NCBI RefSeq assembly: GCF_000786105.1
Contig: NZ_JTEV01000010.1
Coordinates: 1-64,000 of the forward strand
Source of the DNA: Bdellovibrio sp. ArHS
GTDB taxonomy: Bacteria > Bdellovibrionota > Bdellovibrionia > Bdellovibrionales > Bdellovibrionaceae
Length of the DNA: 64,000 nucleotides
Direction of reading: 5' to 3'
Position numbers and translations under genes: made by a program. Position 1 is the stretch's first letter, and the number at the start of each line of letters is the position of its first letter. Of this stretch, positions 58,508 through 64,000 are shown in pieces. The notes under the pieces are model-generated. The model saw only the letters and a list, made by a program, of their open reading frames with translations, was not told the origin of the DNA and searched no databases.

Positions 58508-59262
58508 GAAAATGGAATTGGACTCTTTGCAGTCTTTTACTTTTGCCCCTTGTTCTTCTGATCAGTTCCTCTGCTTTTGCACAAGTGACATTGCCCACGG
58601 TGAATCTGGGTTTTAAGACGACGGACAACCCAAATGAGGTTGTGAATGCGGTGAAATTGATCCTGATCATGACGGTGCTGACTTTAGCACCGGCGATCTT
58701 GATTATGATGACGGGCTTTACCCGTATCATCATCGTGTTGTCATTCTTAAGACAGGCGATGGGTGTTCAACAAATGCCACCCAATCAATTGTTGGTGGGG
58801 CTGGCTTTATTTTTGACTTTCTTTGTGATGCAACCGGCCTTCAACGAAATGAACCAAAACGGAATTCAACCCTATTTGGCGGGAAAGATTTCTCAGGACG
58901 CGGCCATTGAAAACACGCTCGCTCCTTTGCGTAAGTTCATGTTTCATCAGACCCGGGATGCCGACTTGGCTCTCTTCATTAAACTTTCTAAGGTAGAAGC
59001 CCCTAAAACGCGAGCCGACGTTCCCACCATGGTTCTGGTGCCCGCATTTGTTGTGTCTGAATTGAAAACCGCATTTCAGATTGGTTTTATTATTTTCCTT
59101 CCTTTCCTGGTCATCGATATCGTGGCTTCCAGTGTCTTGATGGCGATGGGGATGATGATGCTTCCTCCAGTAGTTATTTCGTTACCCTTTAAGATCATGC
59201 TTTTCGTCCTAGTGGATGGATGGGGTCTGCTTATTGGCTCCATGGTTAAGAGCTTTGGGTAG
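58504..59262 (+). CDS. fliP: Flagellar export gate protein FliP
   Basis: A 252-residue component of the FliPQR export gate. The first about 27 residues form a signal peptide (LCSLLLLPLVLLISSSAFAQ), as is typical for FliP. Conserved are MMTGFTRIIIVLSFLRQAMG, MPPNQLLVGLALFLTFFVM and MGMMMLPPVVISLPFKIMLF. The GTG start overlaps fliO by 4 bp with GAGG upstream. Confidence 0.96.
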   Translation: MRKWNWTLCSLLLLPLVLLISSSAFAQVTLPTVNLGFKTTDNPNEVVNAVKLILIMTVLTLAPAILIMMTGFTRIIIVLSFLRQAMGVQQMPPNQLLVGLALFLTFFVMQPAFNEMNQNGIQPYLAGKISQDAAIENTLAPLRKFMFHQTRDADLALFIKLSKVEAPKTRADVPTMVLVPAFVVSELKTAFQIGFIIFLPFLVIDIVASSVLMAMGMMMLPPVVISLPFKIMLFVLVDGWGLLIGSMVKSFG

Positions 59263-59271
59263 AGGTGAAAG

Positions 59272-59544
59272 ATGACAGACGAATTAGTAATTAGACTTGG
59301 ACAGGATGCCCTTAGAACGACAGCGATGCTGGCGGCGCCGCTTTTGATCAGTACGCTGGTTGTGGGTTTGGCAGTCAGTATTTTCCAGGCCCTGACTCAG
59401 ATCAACGAAGCGACTTTGACCTTCATTCCGAAGATGATTGTTGTGGCTTTGGTTTTCGTGCTGGCCGGGCCATGGATGATGGATGTGATGAGCACTTACA
59501 CCGTGAATCTTTTTGAAAATATAGCCGTGATGGTAAGGGAATAG
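59272..59544 (+). CDS. fliQ: Flagellar export gate protein FliQ
   Basis: A 90-residue protein with two TM helices (about 18-40 and 55-76) and family motifs LLISTLVVGLAVSIFQALTQ, INEATLTFIPKMI and VFVLAGPWMM. FliQ packs around FliP/FliR in the export gate. It starts 9 bp after fliP; its stop codon is followed immediately by the fliR ATG. Confidence 0.96.
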   Translation: MTDELVIRLGQDALRTTAMLAAPLLISTLVVGLAVSIFQALTQINEATLTFIPKMIVVALVFVLAGPWMMDVMSTYTVNLFENIAVMVRE

Positions 59545-60324
59545 ATGATTAACTGGAGTACGATGACCGAGGCTCAGATTCTGCTTTTTGCGCTGGTGTT
59601 CCTGCGCATGATCGCCTTTGTCATCTCTTCAGCGGTTTTTGGCTCTCCCAGTATTACGGTTTCTATTAAAGTCCTTCTTGCCATTGTATTAAGCGTTCTT
59701 TTGTTCCCTTTGGTTAAAGTGGGGAACGTTGACTACTCTTTAGTTTCCAATGAAATCATAGGTTTAGCCGTCCGCGAGTTGATTGTCGGATTAAGCCTGG
59801 GATTTTTAACCCGACTGTTCTTCTTTATCGTCACAATGACAGGGGATTTGGTTTCCATGTCTGTGGGTTTAAGTGCCTCTCAGATGTACAACCCGATGTT
59901 GGGCAGTAACGGAAACGTGATAGACCAATTCTATTCAACTTTAGGAACCTTGGTTTTTTTAGCTATCAATGGCCACCACATGCTTATCGGCGCAATTGCG
60001 CAAAGCTACGATCTGATTCCTGTCAGCTCGCTTTCTCTGAATGTGGGGCCTTTCGCCGAAATGGCCGCTTACGGCCAAGACGTTATGATTATGGCAATTA
60101 AGATGTGTGCGCCGGTGATGGTGACCATCTTGTTAGTAAACGTAGCGATGGGGATTCTTGGCCGAGCCGTTCCCCAGATCAACGTCTTGGTAACGAGCAT
60201 GCCAGTGACAATCATGATCGGTATGGCCGTGGTTTTCCTGTGCCTGCCTTTGATGACCATGGAAATGCAAAGTGTAGTGGATATCACTGCTAGCAAATTG
60301 TTCGCAGTGATGAAACACTTATAG
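59545..60324 (+). CDS. fliR: Flagellar export gate protein FliR
   Basis: A 259-residue membrane protein with six predicted TM helices. LVFLRMIAFVISSAVFGSPS, REL(I)VGLSLGFLTRLFFFIV and GDLVSMSVGLSASQMYNPML are characteristic of FliR. It completes the FliP5-Q4-R1 core. The next gene, flhB, follows after 32 bp with AAGGAACG upstream. Confidence 0.95.
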   Translation: MINWSTMTEAQILLFALVFLRMIAFVISSAVFGSPSITVSIKVLLAIVLSVLLFPLVKVGNVDYSLVSNEIIGLAVRELIVGLSLGFLTRLFFFIVTMTGDLVSMSVGLSASQMYNPMLGSNGNVIDQFYSTLGTLVFLAINGHHMLIGAIAQSYDLIPVSSLSLNVGPFAEMAAYGQDVMIMAIKMCAPVMVTILLVNVAMGILGRAVPQINVLVTSMPVTIMIGMAVVFLCLPLMTMEMQSVVDITASKLFAVMKHL

Positions 60325-60356
60325 TAACAGGCTTTTAAGTTCTAGGAAGGAACGAG

Positions 60357-61418
60357 ATGGCTGAAGAAAACGGCGAAAAGACCGAACAGGCGACGGATGC
60401 GAGACGGGAAGAGTTTCGCAAAAAAGGGAACGTCGCACATACAAAGGAACTGGCGTCAGCGGCACTTTTGCTTGCGGCGGCTGGTGGCGTGTATGTTTTG
60501 GGTCGCTTTTTCTTCAAAAACTTCTACGAACTATTCCAGTATTCATTCGGCCAGGACATGGTCACGCTCGTGCGTGAAGGTAAATTCACGGAAGCGTTCC
60601 GTTTTAACGGAGAAAAAGCTTTGATCCTGATTGCACCAGTGGCGGGAATCGCAGGTCTGATCGGCGCGGCGTCTTCTTTAGCGCAAGTGGGGTTTCTTCA
60701 AGTGGAAGATGCTCTTTCCCCCAATTTCGAAAAATTAAATCCGGTCGAGGGTGCCAAACGTATCTTCAGTCTTCGCGCCATTGTCGAGGCTTTGAAGTCG
60801 ATCCTAAAAATGGCTGCCGTCGGCATTGTGCTTTACTTCCTTTTGCGCGGAGAAGTCCGTCAGATTCCTTATATGCTGACTTACTCGGTCGAGCAGATCT
60901 TTATGTACCTAGGTGGCATCGTCGTAAAACTTTTGGGCGGCGTCGGAGGTGTCATGCTCGTGATCGCCTTGGCGGACTACTTCTATCAGCGCTGGGATCT
61001 TGAAAAGAAAATGATGATGACCAAACAGGAAGTCAAAGAAGAGCACAAGCAGCGTGAGGGTGATCCCATGATCAAATCACGCATTCGTCGTATTCAACGT
61101 GAAATGGCGAGCAAGCGCATGATGTCTGAGATTCCTAAAGCCGACGTGGTTATCACCAATCCCACGCACATTGCCGTGGTCTTAAAATACTCAGACAATC
61201 TACCGGCTCCGCAGTTGATCGCCATGGGCGCCGATCACGTCGCGGAAAAAATCAAAGAGATCGCACGCGAGCACAACATTCCCATCGTGGAAAATAAGCC
61301 TCTGGCTCGTACGATCTTTAAAACACTTAAAATTGGTCAGGTTATTCCTCGAGAGCTTTTTGTCGCCGTCGCGGAAGTGCTTTCGTATGTTTATCGTTTG
61401 CGTAGGAAGAAAAGATAA
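60357..61418 (+). CDS. flhB: Flagellar export substrate-switch protein FlhB
   Basis: A 353-residue export component. Four TM helices lie in the N-terminal half. The autocleavage site NPTH is at 268-271 in DVVITNPTHIAVVLKY. TEQATDARREEFRKKGNV at the N-terminus and the RIFSLRAIVEALKSILK segment are also typical. Cleavage at NPTH switches export from hook to filament proteins, in cooperation with FliK. Its stop shares one base with the flhA start. Confidence 0.96.
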   Translation: MAEENGEKTEQATDARREEFRKKGNVAHTKELASAALLLAAAGGVYVLGRFFFKNFYELFQYSFGQDMVTLVREGKFTEAFRFNGEKALILIAPVAGIAGLIGAASSLAQVGFLQVEDALSPNFEKLNPVEGAKRIFSLRAIVEALKSILKMAAVGIVLYFLLRGEVRQIPYMLTYSVEQIFMYLGGIVVKLLGGVGGVMLVIALADYFYQRWDLEKKMMMTKQEVKEEHKQREGDPMIKSRIRRIQREMASKRMMSEIPKADVVITNPTHIAVVLKYSDNLPAPQLIAMGADHVAEKIKEIAREHNIPIVENKPLARTIFKTLKIGQVIPRELFVAVAEVLSYVYRLRRKKR

Positions 61419-63517
61419 TGGATCAACTGTTTCAGTTCTTAAAGCGGTTTGATAAAATTACCAAGAACACGGACTTGTTCATCGCGTTCGGTCTCTTGGC
61501 TATTTTAGCGGTGATGATCATCCCGTTGCCGCCATTCATGTTGGACATCACGTTGACGTTTTCTTTGGCGATCAGTGTTCTGATTCTTCTGGTCAGTATT
61601 TATACCGATCGCGCCTTGGACTTTACTTCATTTCCATCCCTGCTTTTAATGACGACCTTATTCCGCCTGTCCTTGAACGTGGCGACGACTCGTCTGATTT
61701 TGACTCACGGGCATGAAGGCGAAAAGGCGGCGGGAACGGTTATCGCGTCGTTTGCGAACTTCGTTGTCGGCGGAAACTACGTTATCGGTTTTGTGATGTT
61801 CATCATCTTGATGGTCATCAACTTCATGGTCATCACCAAAGGTTCGGGCCGTGTGGCGGAAGTCGCAGCTCGTTTCACTTTGGATGCGATGCCTGGTAAG
61901 CAAATGTCGATCGATGCCGAGTTGAACTCGGGTCATATAACCGAGGCAGAAGCCCGCAAACGTCGTAAACAAATCGAAGGTGAAGCAGATTTTTACGGAG
62001 CCATGGATGGTGCCTCGAAGTTCGTTCGTGGTGATGCAATCGCCGGTATTATCATCACCATGATCAACATCCTGGGTGGTTTAGCCATCGGTGTGATTCA
62101 AAAAGGTTTGGATGTCGGCACGGCTGCAAAATACTATACGATGTTAACCATCGGTGACGGTCTGTTGGCTCAGATTCCGGCGCTTGTGATCTCGACGGCG
62201 GCCGGTATTATCGTCACCCGTACTTCTAACTCTGACAAAGATGTCGGTGAAGAAGTCACGGGTCAACTATTCGTCAAGCCTCGCGCCGTGATGATTTCCG
62301 GCGGTGTTTTGATTCTTTTAGGACTTGTTCCGGGACTTCCCACATTGCCTTTCCTGTTGATGGGTGGTCTTTTGTGCGGAACTGCCTGGATTATTAAGAA
62401 AGCTCGTTTCGAAAAAGCCGAGTCAGAAAAGAAGCAGGCCGATGCGGCTTTGGCTGCGCCAAAAAAAGAAAACATCGAAACGATGTTGCCACTGGATATG
62501 GTGGAATTGGAAGTGGGCTACGGCCTTATCAATATTGTCGAGTCTGATTCCAGCGGAGATCTGCTTGAACGTATCGTCAGTATTCGCAAACAATTTGCGT
62601 TGGATTTAGGAATCGTAGTGCCAAGTATTCACATCCGGGACAACTTGCAGTTGGCTCCGGGTGAATATCGCGTCTTGATCAAGGGTAATAAAGTAGGTGG
62701 CGGAATTCTTCGTCCTGAATCTTTGTTGGCGATGGATCCGGGCAATGTGGCAGAACGCATTGAAGGTATTGCGACGAAAGAACCTGCATTCGGCCTGGAT
62801 GCGTTGTGGATTTCTCCAGTTCGTAAGGAAGATGCGGAAATCGCCGGTTATACGGTGGTCGACTTGCCAACTGTCATGGCGACTCACTTAACAGAAATCA
62901 TCCGCGGTCATGCGCATGAACTTCTCGGTCGTCAAGAAGCGTCTACGTTGATTGAAAACTTCAAGAAGTCTCATCCCAAAGTGGTCGAAGAGCTTATCCC
63001 TGACATGTTGTCGTTGGGTTCCGTGGTTCGCGTCTTGCAAAATCTGTTAAAAGAACAGGTCTCGATTCGCGATCTTTTAACGATCTTTGAGACGTTGGCC
63101 GATGAAGCTCCGCGCACGAAAGACATTGAAGTATTAACAGAGCAGGTTCGTCGAAATCTGGCTCGTGGTATCACGGCAAAATACACAACAGATCAAGGCA
63201 ACATTCCGGTCATGACGTTGCATCCTGTAATTGAAGAACTGATTGCGAACTCGCTTTTGCAGACAGAACAAGGAGTTCAGTTGGTGATGGACCCCAATAC
63301 CGCACATCGTTTGATCAATGAGATCGCACGCACTGTGGAAAACCATCCGGAAGTGGCCAGTCAGCCTATCCTTCTGACAAGTCCGACTTCCCGTCGTCAT
63401 TTATATAAGCTTACGTCCCGTTTTATTCCTCAACTAGTGGTGCTTTCGCACAATGAGTTGACGTCAGATGCGGATGTTCAATCGGTTGCACTCGTGGAGA
63501 TGAGCCATGCAGGTTAA
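61418..63517 (+). CDS. flhA: Flagellar export protein FlhA
   Basis: A 699-residue export gate protein with about eight TM helices (1-330), followed by a cytoplasmic domain that docks chaperone-substrate complexes. The FHIPEP signature is ITKGSGRVAEVAARFTLDAM, and PGKQMSIDAELNSG follows. The cytoplasmic part (about 360-699) includes VRVLQNLLKEQVSIRDLLTI. It overlaps flhB by one base and flhF by 11 bp. Confidence 0.97.
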   Translation: MDQLFQFLKRFDKITKNTDLFIAFGLLAILAVMIIPLPPFMLDITLTFSLAISVLILLVSIYTDRALDFTSFPSLLLMTTLFRLSLNVATTRLILTHGHEGEKAAGTVIASFANFVVGGNYVIGFVMFIILMVINFMVITKGSGRVAEVAARFTLDAMPGKQMSIDAELNSGHITEAEARKRRKQIEGEADFYGAMDGASKFVRGDAIAGIIITMINILGGLAIGVIQKGLDVGTAAKYYTMLTIGDGLLAQIPALVISTAAGIIVTRTSNSDKDVGEEVTGQLFVKPRAVMISGGVLILLGLVPGLPTLPFLLMGGLLCGTAWIIKKARFEKAESEKKQADAALAAPKKENIETMLPLDMVELEVGYGLINIVESDSSGDLLERIVSIRKQFALDLGIVVPSIHIRDNLQLAPGEYRVLIKGNKVGGGILRPESLLAMDPGNVAERIEGIATKEPAFGLDALWISPVRKEDAEIAGYTVVDLPTVMATHLTEIIRGHAHELLGRQEASTLIENFKKSHPKVVEELIPDMLSLGSVVRVLQNLLKEQVSIRDLLTIFETLADEAPRTKDIEVLTEQVRRNLARGITAKYTTDQGNIPVMTLHPVIEELIANSLLQTEQGVQLVMDPNTAHRLINEIARTVENHPEVASQPILLTSPTSRRHLYKLTSRFIPQLVVLSHNELTSDADVQSVALVEMSHAG

Positions 63518-64000
63518 GAAATTTGAAGCCCGTACGATGAAAGAAGCCTTGGAAATGGTGAAGACCCAATTGGGACCTGACGCCATTATTCTTTCAGCCC
63601 GCGATAACAACAAGAGCTTTGGTCTGGTCGGCGAGGGCAGTGTCGAGATCACGGCGGCAGTTTCCGAAGAGACTTTACAAAAGAAAAAGTTTGCGGAATC
63701 CCGTCTGCGTGAACAGGATCGTGAAAAATTCTTGAAAAGCCCAGCGCGCCAGCAAAAGGAACTCATCCACAAGATGGTGGAAAAACATGTGCAAAAGAAC
63801 CAGCCGCCAGCGCCCATCACGCAGCGTCGTTATATCGATATTGAGGACGAGGCAGAACAACGTCAAAGAATGATGGCGGAAGAGCGGGTTCGTTCGGCAG
63901 CCCAAAGGGCCTTGAACGCTTTCCAAGAACAAGATGAAATTTTCTCTAGCAAAGGCACGATGACGAAGAAGACGCCGCAACAGACGGCGGCTCCGGCTCC
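63507..64000 (+). CDS. flhF: Flagellar biosynthesis GTPase FlhF, N-terminal part
   Basis: The frame from ATG 63507 stays open to the window end (about 165 residues). The N-terminal B-domain motif MQVKKFEARTMKEALEMVKT and QLGPDAIILSARD is the FlhF signature. A charged, disordered linker follows. The SRP-type GTPase (NG) domain lies beyond the window. FlhF sets the polar position and number of flagella, matching a polar-flagellated organism. It overlaps flhA by 11 bp. Confidence 0.92.
   Translation, partial: MQVKKFEARTMKEALEMVKTQLGPDAIILSARDNNKSFGLVGEGSVEITAAVSEETLQKKKFAESRLREQDREKFLKSPARQQKELIHKMVEKHVQKNQPPAPITQRRYIDIEDEAEQRQRMMAEERVRSAAQRALNAFQEQDEIFSSKGTMTKKTPQQTAAPA

Noticed and set aside
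1-64000. tRNA, rRNA, CRISPR arrays and insertion sequences
   Set aside because: I found no cloverleaf-like gene, no regularly spaced direct repeats beyond the 51-bp pair, no transposase frame and no terminal inverted repeats.

Overview
The window looks like a chromosomal segment of a Bdellovibrio-type predatory bacterium (Bdellovibrionota). This is an inference from gene content, with no species marker visible. The supporting features are a monotrichous-type flagellar export operon ending in flhF, a flgD-(TIGR02530 family)-flgE hook block, many exported proteins and lipoproteins of unknown function, several secreted HExxH proteins, and dense two-component signalling. Base composition is moderate and even, apart from a GC-rich tandem repeat at the extreme left. 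I see no rRNA, tRNA, CRISPR array, prophage or insertion sequence.

Layout. 1-3.1 kb: end of a repeat-rich gene (probably fliK-like), then flgD, a small flagellar operon protein and flgE, closed by a strong terminator. 3.3-5.7 kb: an OmpR-type two-component system and a 49-residue membrane microprotein. 5.7-10.2 kb (minus): a complete branched-chain amino-acid/amide ABC importer livKHMGF, preceded by pfkA, hup and yacG (10.3-12.0 kb). 12-16.1 kb: a lipoprotein, a HELGH protein, lgt and a three-part cNMP/receiver/GHKL protein. 16.1-20.6 kb (minus): a six-gene zinc-uptake-like operon (His-rich exported protein, lipoprotein, outer-membrane protein, ZnuA, ZnuC, ZnuB). Divergent from it is a RegB/RegA-like redox pair carrying the GxxxNPF quinone motif. 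22.5-23.6 kb: lspA and an unknown gene.

23.9-28.7 kb (minus) is the most interesting segment: a radical SAM/SPASM enzyme, a translationally coupled 37-residue peptide that looks like its substrate, a CHASE2 sensor kinase and a sigma-54 NtrC-type regulator, all tightly spaced in one direction. This could be a modified-peptide signalling cassette. 29-33.6 kb (minus): an exported J-domain protein coupled to an unknown 510-residue exported protein, and a 652-residue exported protein. 33.7-39.5 kb: a 2Fe-2S ferredoxin, a metallo-beta-lactamase-fold hydrolase, a class A penicillin-binding protein, and a GroES domain fused to a histone-H1-like lysine/alanine tail, co-directional with an outer-membrane protein. 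39.7-45.4 kb: an exported unknown, kamA, a short flagellin with a good sigma-28 promoter, and small exported proteins. 45.5-55.7 kb: pcrA/uvrD, a HEHFH lipoprotein with a barrel partner, a Notum/pectin-acetylesterase-like enzyme, a SPOR protein, suhB, an amine oxidase and a CsbD-like protein. 55.9-64 kb: fliLMNOPQR-flhB-flhA-flhF, the C-ring and type III export gate, with flhF cut by the window end.

Functionally the segment combines motility (hook, filament, C-ring, export gate), envelope maintenance (Lgt, LspA, PBP, SPOR), nutrient and metal import, and several sensory circuits. Start sites were moved from the longest frame whenever a Shine-Dalgarno sequence, signal peptide or overlap with an upstream stop favoured an internal codon.
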